This document shows positions 1-9,937 of a stretch of DNA of 35,355 nucleotides, piece after piece. The notes beneath the pieces are model-generated. The model worked only from the letters and a program-made list of their open reading frames with translations, ran no database searches and was not told where the DNA came from. A program made the position numbers and the translations under genes. Positions within the stretch are counted from its first letter, which is position 1, and every line of letters begins with the position of its first letter. This DNA comes from Chlorobiota bacterium. Its GTDB lineage: Bacteria; Bacteroidota; Bacteroidia; Bacteroidales; F082. Where the stretch lies: contig JAADIS010000026.1 of assembly GCA_013151215.1 (NCBI GenBank), forward strand, positions 1 to 35,355, read 5' to 3'.

Positions 1-3000
1 AGCACCTCGGTAATGATGCTGTTTGGCAGCACGTCCTCTTTTGCTGCAGAATTTACCATCACCGTATCGCTTAAATAAGGGGATGCGCCAAGCAATTGGT
101 CGCGGAGCTGCATAGTCTCGGGGGGAAGGCTGGTTGCTACATCCAAATTAAGCGATGTAGTATTGCCGGCATCAGTTTTTATTTCCAACGAATCGGTATA
201 AAAAGTTTGGTATATTTCATTGGTTGTAATAGCAATGTTCAAAGCGTTTTTTGTTTTCTCATTAGGATGAGATGGACATCCATCTAAAGGTCGCCAAGGA
301 TAAATATCAATATTAAAAGCACGCTTAACTTTTATTGTGTCGCTACTTTTTGGAACTATTTTAAATTGCAAAGAAATCGATGATTTTGGCATATGATACC
401 ATACATACTCCCCTTCATTATCGAAATCGCTATAACTCCAAGTCTCCGCCTGGCTGAACAGATTGCCCGCCGGTGCTGTAACGGTATCTACCGCGCTCCC
501 CTGGTTCTCGGCAATGCCGTTCAGGGAACTCGGCGCTCCGTCCCAGGTAACGGCAATGTCCTGGTAGTTGTCCTGAAACACGTTGCACTTATATTGCAGG
601 CCCGTTTGCCGGCCTTTGTCGCGGTTGTGGTTTTGCGCAATGGTGGCATAGCGCAGGTTATGAAAGTTGTTTTTGTAGATCATATTGTCCTCGGGGCCGG
701 AGTTGTTTACCACCAGGCCGATATGGACAACTGCCCGGTTTATTGCGGATTGTGGGTTGTCGTTGCTGTAAAAAGTGTTTTCTTCCACCTGGTAGCCGGT
801 GCAGTTGTCCAGGTAAAGTCCGGTTGTATTTGTATTTACAAAAGGGTTGGCCGGATTGCCGTTAAATATATTGCCGTTGACTGCGCAATTGTTTTCAGCC
901 GATAGATAACAAGCGGTATTGTTATTGTTAAATGTGTTGCCCTCAATTTCTATTAATCTGTTGCTATTGGTGTATGCATATGATTTAATTCCATAATTCA
1001 ATTTACTAAAGGTATTTCCCAATCCGGTAACTGAAGAGGCTTTTACTAAAAACCCGCTGTTCCATGCCTCAATTCCGGTCCCTCTTTTATCGTAATCGAT
1101 ATCGTGGGGTATTATTGAGTTTTCAAATACATTACTTTCCAATAAAATGCCCATCACTTCGTTCAAAACCATGTGTACCAATGGTTTGTTGTCGAAAGCC
1201 AAATATGCGCCATCGTATTCAAAAGTACATTTTTTAAAATAACTGGCATTGTTCATTAATGGGAACATAGCATAGGATTTGGGGTAAGGGTGAAAAACGA
1301 CCGAAACTCTGTTGTTTAGGAATGTTGCGTCATCCGCCTGAACAACACCTCCTGCATAGGTTATGTCCATTAAGCCGTTTTCGTTTTTTACAGTGGTTAT
1401 TGCTTGCCTGGCGTATTGCACAAGGGCATTGTTTTTAAGTATGACCCATCCCTGGTTTATGGTGTCCTGCACGGCGTTCGAGTTGCCCCAGACATCAATG
1501 CCCTCCCAAAAATCCGGGCAGGCATTCGTCAAAGTCCCCCCGTCAACAATCAGCTTGGCGCCCCTTTGAACGACTATTCTACATCCGGTACCCATTTTTA
1601 CGGTGCCTTTTACAGTATATGTTATCCCCGGGGGAATAATAACATCGTTGAAAAACTCAAGCGTCGTAGTGCTGTTGACAGTAGTGCTGTTAGCAATCGT
1701 GTCGGCGATTCCGCTGTTGGCACAAGTAGGGGCCGACGCAAACCACAAGCCCCTGCCATAAGTGCCGGCATAAACCCTGTTGTTGGCAACCTCGACGTCT
1801 TTTACCTCCACATTTGGCAGTAAATTCCCATATCTTTCCCAAGTGCCAGAGCCTTTTTCCTTATAAAACACCCCGCGGTCGGTTCCGATGAACATGCCGT
1901 AACTTTTCCATTTTATGGTATTTATCTGTTGTACCGTCAATGAGTCAAGATTAGACGAGATGTCCTGCCAGACGGCATTTGAGACGTCGTTGTTCGTCCA
2001 GCTGACCTCGTAGATCTTGTTGCGGGTGGAAACATAGACCGACCCGTTTGGGTTTAAGCCGTTGGTCTCGACGGCGGAGACCCATGAGCTGAAAGGTTGG
2101 TTGGCTATCGAATCCCAGTCATTGTCGGGGTTGTTCTTGTACTTAAAAACGTGGAAATAATAATAATTTTCCGGGGGGTTGCCCAAAGTGCTGACATACA
2201 TTATGGAGTTGGTATAAACTTCCGTTTGCCAGGTCATTGATTTGCCCGGCCCCATATCGGGGTATTTTGAGAGGTTTTCAAAGTCGGACCAGTCATTCCA
2301 GCTGTTGCCGTCATATCTCATTACGTTACTTTTTCCTGCAAGATACAAAGTCTCGTACACGTTTTGGAAATGGGTATTGAAATAAACGTTTCCCGACCCG
2401 GCAGATACCGAGGAGCTATTACCATTTACCAGATGAATGATCTGACCTTCTTGTGAGCTCATATAATAATTCGCTGGGCTATTGATAATTGTTTGATATC
2501 CATCGCCCCCGTTCCTGAAATTAGATGTCCAGCTTGTCTCGTCCGCGGTCTCGTAATAGTTGCTGCCGCAATCATACTGCCCACTTGTCAAGAACATGCC
2601 GTCGCTAGAGACATCAATGTATCCCATGTTGGAAACCCCAAGGCCCTTGTTTCTCGCTTCCCATTCCATGGTGGTATCGTTCACGAAATGTCCTTTAACA
2701 GCCCCTCCGTCGGTACCGGCCCATATATCGTTTCCGTTTATCCAGATATAATGACAGTCATCATGAGGTTTATCGTTGGACACGGCAGAAAGATCATAAT
2801 ATAAAACAGTATCCTGATCGTCCAGGAGATTGCAAACCTTTCTGAACGGCCTGACGTTACAGCTAAGCAGGCAAAGCTGACCGGCATTGTTCGTGTCCGG
2901 CATTATGTCCCAGCCCAACGTCCGCTCATAACCGTTAAATGCCTGACCTCCTGGACCTTCGTCGGAAGGGAGTTCTCCTTTAAACGACCAAGTTCCAGTA

Positions 3001-4153
3001 TTTATATCATATCTCAACAATCTTGAATAAGCAAAATCCCTTTGAGTGTATATTGCAAACAAGTAATTAGGCGCAGCAGGCGAAATTTCGATTGACAGGC
3101 GCCTGACCCTTTTGAAATCCATGGAGTCCAGCCCGTATGGGTTGAGCGAATCGGGATCTAATAATTTCTCATAAGTCTTATTGTTCAGGTCGATCTTGAA
3201 AACCCCCGTGGTATCTGAGCCCGAGGCATAAATTATCGTATCGCTGAGCAAGTCTCTTTCTACGTCGTAAAAATCACCTTTTATCAGCATTTCCCACAAA
3301 GGTTGCTCGTCCAGGGCGTTTTCGCATAAAAACAAGCCCGCCGTTGTTGCAACTGCCAATTTGGTGTTTCCGCCCGATGGTACCTGGACTGCTTTCCTCA
3401 TATTGTATATTAAATTGGTATCGCCGTTCGAGCTGTCGATATAATAGTCCAGCCCGATATTCTCCCAAGTGCTTCCCAAATCCTTTGTCCTCCATACGCC
3501 TATTGAGTTCTGCCATATTCTTGAGGAGCCGTATGCCTCGCCATTGCCTGTTGTTACATACCATGTCCCATAAGCCAGCTCATCAATGACAACGCTGGAA
3601 ACCCCGCTTTTAAATAATCCCAGGTCGGTCCCCGCATTTATCCAGTTTTCGCCCCCGTCCGTCGAGCGGAACAACCCGCCGGTTGGTGAGGCAGCCATCA
3701 GGGTGTTGCCCGAATTATCATGTGTGTCCTCGCAAATGAAATGAATTTGCCCGGGGCCATATTTCACGGCGCTGTTGTTTGTGTTGTCGCTTGGCCCGAT
3801 CAACCGCCATTTTGGCTCGCCCGGGCTTAGAGCCTCCTGAGTATAGCCCGCGGCGTTTTCGATCGTTGACAGTTGGTAATCACTAATGTCCAAGTCAGGT
3901 AAAAGCTTTGGCGCCCAATAGTTGTACCAACGCTGATATTGTAGATACCCGGTTCCTTGCATGCTGTCCGCCCCTCTTTGGCTGATCAGTGAATCGTAAT
4001 ATGTTTGCTTAAGCTGTACTTCGCCCACAAAACTGCTCTGTGCCATAGCTGACAAAGTTAAAAATATTGCCGCTAATGCCAGGCAGAAAGTTCTCTTAAT
4101 TCGTAACGCTTTGTTAATTAATGAGTTACAGGGGGGGTAATTTGTTTTTTCAT
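1..4153 (-). CDS. Giant secreted Asp-box propeller / beta-helix surface protein, 3' end outside window, frame offset in leader
   Basis: The reading frame is open from about 4150 down to the window edge, giving about 1,380 residues without a stop; the C-terminus is missing. A signal peptide (FCLALAAIFLTLSAMAQ) is followed by a sortilin/BNR-like half with Asp boxes, RSTDGGENW (3642-3668) and RTKDLGSTW (3465-3491), and many Trp/Asp-rich propeller strands. From about 1650 downwards the protein becomes an Asn-rich right-handed parallel beta-helix (NosD/pectate-lyase style, with rungs such as NTFNNNNTACYLS). The natural start, ATG AAA AAA CAA at 4153, is not in frame with the signal peptide: seven C (plus strand G 4131-4137) intervene, and an eighth would join them. 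The in-frame stretch has no upstream ATG; the first in-frame Met is at 4046, after the hydrophobic core. Such proteins are typical type IX secretion cargo, which fits the plug gene next door, but the C-terminal sorting domain cannot be seen. The function is unknown; adhesion or glycan binding is a guess. Confidence 0.8.
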
Positions 4154-4212
4154 TTTGCTCAATGTTTAGTTTATAAAATCAAAGCGTAAAGGTAAAAAAC
4201 TTTTTAATATAG

Positions 4213-4243
4213 TTTAACAGTTGTCTTCTTTTTATTAGTTTTG
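4213..4243 (+). promoter_or_regulatory. Candidate Bacteroidota promoter for the T9SS plug gene
   Basis: A -7 box TAGTTTTG (4236-4243), matching TAnnTTTG, lies 19 bases after TTTA (4213-4216), one base from the -33 consensus TTTG. It sits about 33 bases before the ATG at 4276, in the divergent space between two genes. Consensus match only. Confidence 0.5.
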
Positions 4244-4275
4244 GTAATAATAAATATTTTTTCAAATCGTTTTCG

Positions 4276-5562
4276 ATGAACATGAAACTTGATCTTAGAA
4301 CAAAAGCGCTGATTATTCCATTATTGTTGATGCTCGCGGCAAACAGCTGGCTGGCGGCGCAAATAACAAACGACAACAAAACCTACGACCCTAACATACA
4401 AACGGTTTTGCTTTACGAGGGCAGCGATCAGCTGTCGGATCCCGTGCTCGTGCTGGGCAGCGGCAAAAGGCTTCATTTATCTTTCGACGACATGGGCGAC
4501 GACGCATACATCTTCAGATACACAATTATCCACTGTAGCAGCGATTGGCAGACCACAGACCTGGAACAGATCAAATATCTTGAGGGTTATTTCGAAGACG
4601 AAATTTATGACTATAAGTTTTCGCTAAACGCGGTGCCACAGTATATTCACTATAATCTTGTTTTCCCGAACGAGAACATGGACATAAAACTTTCGGGCAA
4701 CTATATAATAAAGGTATATATCGACAGCCCCGAGCCCGAGAATGTAATTCTTACAAGAAGGTTTTTCGTGGTTGAGCCGCTAGCCCGTATCGAGGCAAGC
4801 ATCCCCTATTATCCCAAAAAAATGGAATATACACGCTTGAAGCAACAAATCGACCTGAAAATACATACGCCTGACCTTTTCTCGGCCGAGCCGGAAACAA
4901 GGATAATCGTAAATATCAGGCAAAACGGACGCTGGGACAATATGAAAAAAAACCTAAAACCAACGTCTATAATGATGAACACACTCGAGTATAATTATGC
5001 CGATGGCATTGTTTTCGACGGGGGCAATGAGTTCCGTAATTTCGACATGAAGAGCTTTTATTATCAATCGCCTCAGATACAACGCATTATAAGCGACGAA
5101 AACGGCTATAACATCATTCTTCACGCCGATGCCCCCAGAAAAGGAAAGCCCTACGAAACCCTCGACGACATCAACGGCCGGCGGCTGATAAAGGCCAGGA
5201 ACAGCCAAGATACGGATATAGAAGGCGAATATGCAGTAGTCGATTTTACCCTCTTCTCGAAGAAGATCCAAGATGCCGACGTTTATATCATGGGTCAGCT
5301 GAACGACTGGAAAATGGACGAAAAGAACCGCATGCATTTTAACCCTCGGACCAATCGCTATTATGGCAGCCTTTTCCTGAAACAAGGTTACTATGACTAT
5401 AATTATGTGGTGAGGAAAAAAGGACAGGATGTTGGTGACATAACTGTTATCGAAGGCGACAACTGGGACACTACCAACGATTATTATGTTTACGTTTATT
5501 ATAAGGAAAGAGTACCTGAATACGATAGGTTGGTCGGCTATCTGAAATTCGGCTCGCATTGA
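4276..5562 (+). CDS. Type IX secretion system plug protein (DUF5103 family)
   Basis: This 428-residue protein has an N-terminal signal peptide ending near Ala-Ala-Gln (about residue 30). It carries the DUF5103 hallmarks: NIQTVLLYEG after the signal, LHLSFDDMGDDAY, IIHCSSDWQ, LEGYFEDEIYDYKFS and an HYNLVFPNENMDIKLSGNY block. The C-terminal part (from about residue 310) looks like an early-set/carbohydrate-binding-48-like sandwich (FTLFSKKIQDADVYIMGQLNDW). In the family, Plug sits on the periplasmic side of the SprA translocon and closes the channel when no cargo occupies it. The start ATG is preceded by a plausible promoter; a second Met two codons on is also possible. The gene is divergent from a giant secreted protein that may be a cargo of this system, but no other T9SS gene is in the window. 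The family assignment rests on remembered motifs, not a search. Confidence 0.85.
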   Translation: MNMKLDLRTKALIIPLLLMLAANSWLAAQITNDNKTYDPNIQTVLLYEGSDQLSDPVLVLGSGKRLHLSFDDMGDDAYIFRYTIIHCSSDWQTTDLEQIKYLEGYFEDEIYDYKFSLNAVPQYIHYNLVFPNENMDIKLSGNYIIKVYIDSPEPENVILTRRFFVVEPLARIEASIPYYPKKMEYTRLKQQIDLKIHTPDLFSAEPETRIIVNIRQNGRWDNMKKNLKPTSIMMNTLEYNYADGIVFDGGNEFRNFDMKSFYYQSPQIQRIISDENGYNIILHADAPRKGKPYETLDDINGRRLIKARNSQDTDIEGEYAVVDFTLFSKKIQDADVYIMGQLNDWKMDEKNRMHFNPRTNRYYGSLFLKQGYYDYNYVVRKKGQDVGDITVIEGDNWDTTNDYYVYVYYKERVPEYDRLVGYLKFGSH

Positions 5563-5577
5563 CCATGACGGGACTGG

Positions 5578-5594
5578 TTTCCCATAACGGGAAA
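5578..5594. other. Small palindrome TTTCCC-N5-GGGAAA
   Basis: TTTCCC (5578-5583) and GGGAAA (5589-5594) form a perfect 6-bp stem just after the plug gene stop. A near copy with an 8-bp stem lies at 9854-9871. It lacks a T-tract, so it is not a standard terminator; it may be an mRNA 3' hairpin or a protein site. Confidence 0.35.
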
Positions 5595-5694
5595 TATATC
5601 ATTTTTGCAACATCTCTAATATTCAGTAAACCAACAATATGCAATAACGGAGCATCTATTGTTATATTAATATTCGTATTTTAAACTAATAAAA

Positions 5695-7728
5695 ATGAAA
5701 AAAACCATATTGGGTATAGGAGCTGTCCTAATTCTGCTTATTGCATCCGGTGCATGCAAAAGAACTGAAACGCCACCGCAAGACCAAGCTAAGGCTATGG
5801 CCGACCTTCAGGTTTCCGACAATTTCAACTGGTCAACGGTAAAACCTTCAACTTTTAAGGTAACGGCGCTCGACAACGCGAATAATGCTATCGAAGGGGC
5901 CAAGATTCTAATCTATACCGCCGACCCTGACTCGGCCGACGGCAAACTTATAGTTAGCGGGCTTACAAACACCAATGGTGTTTATATGATTGATTATGAG
6001 GTGCCTGCTTATTATACCCAATTATTCGTTGCTACCGATTATGTTGGCCTTCCAACACCCGGGATGATTAATCTCGATAATTCGGGATTCGATATTGTTT
6101 TGGGCGGGCAACAACAAAAAGCCTCATTTAAATCGGTATTGCAGCCGAAAAGCACTAATGCCAATTATAAATTCCTGGGCGGCTATAATAGCGCAGGGGT
6201 TCCTGATTATCTGGAGCCTGTGGGCGATGTGGTTGACAACCTATTGTTAAAGGACATAAACAACACTTTGCCCGAAAGGGTCCGTCTGCCAAGCTACCGG
6301 CCTGAATATTTTGCGAACGACATCAACCCTGACATTAGCTTAATTGATTTTGCCGATGTGTGGGTAACTTTTGTTCACGAGGGCGCAGGTTACCGCAATG
6401 TTTTGGGCTTTTACACCTACCCTACCGATCAACCACCTGCTACGCCCGACGACATCGACTCGATAACGATTATTTTCCCGAACGCTTCATTCCAGGGTTC
6501 CGGGGGCGGTTTGCATTCGGGCGACAAAGTGAAGATAGGCACTTTTCCGGGCAATACCAGCATCGGCTTCGCCCTGATGGCAAACGGCTGGAAAAACGGA
6601 GGGGTAACCGACGGGAAGTGGATAGTCTATACCGATAAGCAACTAAACCCCGAGACCGACCCTGCCCTTAAACAACATACTGTTTTGCTGAGCGATAACG
6701 CACGAGACCTCGTTTTGCTGGGCATAGAGGATATTAGGCGCGACAAGCCTTATTGCGACCACGACTTCAACGACGCTATCTTTTACGTTACAGCCAGCCC
6801 TATACAGTCGGTAGATCAAAACGACCTTCCTTTGGTTGATTATACCGGCTCCGACGGCGACGGCGACGGCGTGCCCGATAATTTCGATGATTATCCGGCA
6901 GATCCGGATATGGCCTTTAACAACTATTATTTCAATCAAGGGGATTTCGGGACACTCTCATTCGAGGATTTATGGCCGGCAGTAGGCGATTACGACTTTA
7001 ACGATGCCGTAATAGATTACAACTTTAATCAAATCACCAACGGCGACAACAAGCTTGTTAAAATACAAGCTACGTTTATATTAAGGGCGCATGGCGCATT
7101 CTTCCATAATGGTTTCGGCTTCGAGATACCTATAGCAAACAACCTTGTTTCTTCTGTTAGTGGCCAAATGAGCATTACTGGAGACCTGGTTACGCTTGAC
7201 AGCCGCAATCTGGAGGCGGGCCAAACAAATGCTGTCATTATCGTTTGGGACGACGCCTACGATGTATTGCCTCAGGCAGGAGCCGGCGTAGGTGTGAATA
7301 CCGAGCCCGAAACCCCTTTTGTAACTCCCGACACTTTGAGCCTGACCATCACTTTCACCCAGGCCGTCAACTTATCCGATGTTGGGCACCCTCCCTACAA
7401 TCCGTTCATAATAGTTAACCAGGAAAGAGGGGTGGAGGTTCATCTGCCAAATAAGCAACCTACCGATTTGGCCGACCTAACGCTGCTAGGCACCGATGCC
7501 GACAACAGCATCCCGGCGCAAGGCAGATATTATAAAACGAGCACCAACCTGCCGTGGGCAATAAACATTATAGAGAGCTTCGAATACCCGGTGGAAAAAG
7601 TAGAAATCACTGCCGCTTATCTCAAATTTGCCGAGTGGGCAGAGAGCAGCGGACAAGTCAGTTACGACTGGTGGAAAGATAAAACCGGTTATAGAAATAG
7701 CGAAAACATCTATCAACCGGCCAAATAG
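5695..7728 (+). CDS. LruC / DUF4114 domain calcium-binding-type surface lipoprotein
   Basis: This 677-residue predicted lipoprotein starts with a Lys-Lys signal and a hydrophobic core ending in ASGAC, with Cys21 as the lipidation site. Residues about 45-120 resemble an Ig-like/carboxypeptidase-regulatory sandwich. Residues about 288-368 match DUF4114 (FALMANGW ... HDFNDAIFYV). Residues about 384-402 hold an Asp-rich calcium loop (DGDGDGVPDNFDDYP). From about 420 to the end is an LruC domain, with the signature LWPAVGDYDFNDAVIDY. LruC proteins were named from a Leptospira outer-membrane lipoprotein and are common in Bacteroidota; their biochemical role is not established. A strong terminator follows directly, so this gene ends the transcript that may start at the plug gene, although the 132-base gap also allows its own promoter. 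No truncation is visible. Confidence 0.85.
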   Translation: MKKTILGIGAVLILLIASGACKRTETPPQDQAKAMADLQVSDNFNWSTVKPSTFKVTALDNANNAIEGAKILIYTADPDSADGKLIVSGLTNTNGVYMIDYEVPAYYTQLFVATDYVGLPTPGMINLDNSGFDIVLGGQQQKASFKSVLQPKSTNANYKFLGGYNSAGVPDYLEPVGDVVDNLLLKDINNTLPERVRLPSYRPEYFANDINPDISLIDFADVWVTFVHEGAGYRNVLGFYTYPTDQPPATPDDIDSITIIFPNASFQGSGGGLHSGDKVKIGTFPGNTSIGFALMANGWKNGGVTDGKWIVYTDKQLNPETDPALKQHTVLLSDNARDLVLLGIEDIRRDKPYCDHDFNDAIFYVTASPIQSVDQNDLPLVDYTGSDGDGDGVPDNFDDYPADPDMAFNNYYFNQGDFGTLSFEDLWPAVGDYDFNDAVIDYNFNQITNGDNKLVKIQATFILRAHGAFFHNGFGFEIPIANNLVSSVSGQMSITGDLVTLDSRNLEAGQTNAVIIVWDDAYDVLPQAGAGVGVNTEPETPFVTPDTLSLTITFTQAVNLSDVGHPPYNPFIIVNQERGVEVHLPNKQPTDLADLTLLGTDADNSIPAQGRYYKTSTNLPWAINIIESFEYPVEKVEITAAYLKFAEWAESSGQVSYDWWKDKTGYRNSENIYQPAK

Positions 7729-7751
7729 AATTATTGGTTTTTGAGATACGG

Positions 7752-7786
7752 AGCCGGTCTTATTAGTTTAAGGCCGGTTTTTTTTT
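7752..7786 (+). terminator. Rho-independent terminator after the LruC gene
   Basis: The stem CCGGTCTT (7754-7761) pairs with AAGGCCGG (7770-7777), with one G-U pair and an 8-base loop, followed by nine T (7778-7786). It lies 25 bases after the stop codon, between convergent genes. Confidence 0.9.
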
Positions 7787-7851
7787 GCCGGCTAAACCTG
7801 CTGTATAGCCAATAGTTCCAGAACTAAGCGTTTCTTCAGGGTTGCAGCTTG

Positions 7852-9102
7852 TCATTCATACCTCAACGATTCGATAGGGTCCATGTTGGCAGCCTTGTTG
7901 GCAGGGATAATCCCCGACAATAAAGCGACCACGAACGTGATCCCCAATCCCATAAACATCCACGCCCATGGAATGATAAAAGCGCTGCCGACGGTAAGGG
8001 AGACAAGGTTCCCTATCAGGATGCCGATCACAACTCCCAGGAAACCACCTATTTGAGCGATAACAACAGCTTCGGCCAAAAACTGGTTCCTTATAGTCCT
8101 GCTGGTTGCGCCAATCGCCTTCCTTATACCGATCTCCTTTGTCCTTTCGGTAACGGAAACGAGCATTATGTTCATCAAGCCTATGGCAGCGCCCAACAAT
8201 GTTATCAAGCCAATTACCGTGGCCCCGATTTGTATCTTGCTCGTTAGCTTAATGAGCATATTGGCCACGTTATCGCTTTTGATTATCGAGAAAGAATCGT
8301 CCGAGCCCAATTTGTCGCCGCGTATCTTGCGCAGCAATCCGGTTGCCTCCCCTATGGCGGCATCCATGTCGTTTTGGCTGTTTACCATAACGCTGATCCT
8401 GAAATTCATGTTAGGGCGCGAGAAATACTGACGCACATTGGCTATGGGCGCCATGCACGAGCGGTCGCCGCTAAAACCAATGCTGGAGCCCCTCTCCTCC
8501 AGCACGCCCACTATCCTGTATTTTCCTGAGCCCACCGATATTATTTTCCCAATCGGGTCTTCTTTTTTGTTCGTAAATAATTTCTTATAAATTTCGTGCC
8601 CAATTACTACCAGGTGGCTTCCCTGTTTTACCTCCGTTGCCGTAAGCGCGCGTCCCCGGCCTATTTCAAGCCCGGCGGCTTTTATATAATTTTCGTCAAT
8701 TCCCATTACCTGGATGTTCGGGTTTGTTTTCTCCGATTTATATTTCAAAGTTGCAATGCCCGTCCCGTAGGTAAATACCGAGGGTGTTGCAGGAAACGTA
8801 TATTCTTCTTTAAATTGCATTGCCTGTTGGAACGAAATGGCTTCATAAGACTTGTTTTTATTGCGTTTGCCTCCGATATGAACCCTGATATCGCGATTTT
8901 GAATATTGAAGGTGTTTGATCCCATCATGGCAAAGTTATCGTTCAGGAAATACTCCACGGCATCAATGGCGGTGAGTATGCCCACGAGCGCCATGATCCC
9001 AAAAGCGATGATCATTACCGTAAGTATGGTTCTAAGCAAATGGCTTTTTATCGACAGGAACGATATCCTGAGGTTTTCTTTTAATAATCTGGTATTGGTC
9101 AT
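7852..9102 (-). CDS. ABC transporter permease, MacB/FtsX family
   Basis: This 416-residue membrane protein has the MacB/FtsX layout: a short cytosolic N-terminus with LLRTILTVMIIAFGIMALVGI as the first membrane helix, a large periplasmic MacB_PCD domain (about residues 45-275), then three helices at about 285-310, 335-365 and 375-405. Conserved cytosolic signatures are present, including RTKEIGIRKAIGATSRTI before helix 3 and the ending NMDPIESLRYE. Such permeases work with a separate ATPase to drive mechanotransmission (lipoprotein release, peptide or drug efflux) rather than bulk transport; no ATPase gene is in the window, so the partner and substrate are unknown. It lies 9 bases downstream of upp on the same strand and is probably co-transcribed with it, a pairing with no obvious functional logic. 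Confidence 0.92.
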   Translation of the reverse strand: MTNTRLLKENLRISFLSIKSHLLRTILTVMIIAFGIMALVGILTAIDAVEYFLNDNFAMMGSNTFNIQNRDIRVHIGGKRNKNKSYEAISFQQAMQFKEEYTFPATPSVFTYGTGIATLKYKSEKTNPNIQVMGIDENYIKAAGLEIGRGRALTATEVKQGSHLVVIGHEIYKKLFTNKKEDPIGKIISVGSGKYRIVGVLEERGSSIGFSGDRSCMAPIANVRQYFSRPNMNFRISVMVNSQNDMDAAIGEATGLLRKIRGDKLGSDDSFSIIKSDNVANMLIKLTSKIQIGATVIGLITLLGAAIGLMNIMLVSVTERTKEIGIRKAIGATSRTIRNQFLAEAVVIAQIGGFLGVVIGILIGNLVSLTVGSAFIIPWAWMFMGLGITFVVALLSGIIPANKAANMDPIESLRYE

Positions 9103-9111
9103 AATTCCTAT

Positions 9112-9765
9112 TTAGTCGTCTTTAATTCCAAAAGCAAGGTCGCCGGCATCGCCCAGACCGGGAACAATATATGCTTTTGCTGTTAGTTCATCATCAATTT
9201 TGCCGGTCCAAATCGTGATATCGCTGAGCGAAAAGTGTCGTTTAATACTTTCTATCCCTTCTTCGGCTGAAAGAACAGTTACTATATGTATTTTTTTCGG
9301 TTTTCCTTTTTCCATCAAACCTTTAAGAGACGCGATCATCGAGCCACCTGTTGCAAGCATTGGATCGCTTATTATAAGTACCCTGCCCTTTACCGAAGGT
9401 GAGGAAAGATAGTCGAGATTGATATGGAATTCTTCGCTGCTGTCATATTTCCTATAAGCCGACACAAAGGCGTTGTCGGCATCGTCGAAATAATTCAGCA
9501 ATCCTTGGTGCAACGGAAGCCCGGCCCTAAGGATGGTTGCCAAAATGGGTTTTTCGCTGCACAAGCGCATTTTTGCGCTGCCAAGGGTCGTTACCACCTC
9601 CTTTTCCGCATAGCTCATCGTCTTGCTTATCTCATAAGCGAAAATTTCTCCCAGCCGCTGCATATTCCTCCTAAAGCGCATGCTGTCCTTTTGAGTCTCC
9701 CCATCCCTTATCTCTGAAAGGAATTTGTTGAAGATCGAATTGCTCCCACCCAGTTCACGTACCAT
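9112..9765 (-). CDS. upp: Uracil phosphoribosyltransferase
   Basis: This 217-residue enzyme converts uracil and PRPP to UMP in the pyrimidine salvage pathway. The PRPP-binding loop is the textbook sequence SDPMLATGGS (about residues 133-142), and the C-terminal uracil-binding segment reads YIVPGLGDAGDLAFG. ATILRAGLPLHQGL (about residues 77-90) is the conserved dimer and PRPP-contact region. The length matches the family. The ATG start is close behind a TAGTTTTG promoter box. The FtsX-type permease follows after 9 bases. Confidence 0.95.
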   Translation of the reverse strand: MVRELGGSNSIFNKFLSEIRDGETQKDSMRFRRNMQRLGEIFAYEISKTMSYAEKEVVTTLGSAKMRLCSEKPILATILRAGLPLHQGLLNYFDDADNAFVSAYRKYDSSEEFHINLDYLSSPSVKGRVLIISDPMLATGGSMIASLKGLMEKGKPKKIHIVTVLSAEEGIESIKRHFSLSDITIWTGKIDDELTAKAYIVPGLGDAGDLAFGIKDD

Positions 9766-9786
9766 AAGCCCTATTATTGATGCTTA

Positions 9787-9794
9787 CAAAACTA
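9787..9794 (-). promoter_or_regulatory. Candidate -7 box for upp
   Basis: On the minus strand the sequence reads TAGTTTTG, matching TAnnTTTG, 21 bases before the upp ATG. I found no good TTTG at the -33 position, so only the -7 element is supported. Confidence 0.4.
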
Positions 9795-9853
9795 AATAAA
9801 AAAACCATTGGAAACCCTGGCGATTTCCTACAGATCATCGAAAAAACCCAGGC

Positions 9854-9871
9854 TTTCCCATAAATGGGAAA
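9854..9871. other. Perfect palindromic hairpin between upp and the TPR gene
   Basis: TTTCCCAT and ATGGGAAA form an 8-bp perfect stem with a 2-base AA spacer. It is downstream of the TPR gene and upstream of upp. The same core occurs at 5578-5594. It may be a protein-binding site or an mRNA end structure. Confidence 0.4.
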
Positions 9872-9937
9872 CAAGGGCAGAAACAAAGGTCGGATATAGA
9901 GGCCCGGCCCGGCCGCAAAGTGTTTTTTCAGCAAACC

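Noticed and set aside
393-905. 170-residue plus-strand reading frame inside the giant surface gene
   Set aside because: It is antisense to a continuous, domain-rich minus-strand frame and its protein resembles nothing I know.
4954-5559. 201-residue minus-strand frame across the plug gene
   Set aside because: It lies opposite the DUF5103 gene, which has clear motifs; the antisense product is low-complexity Ile/Val-rich.
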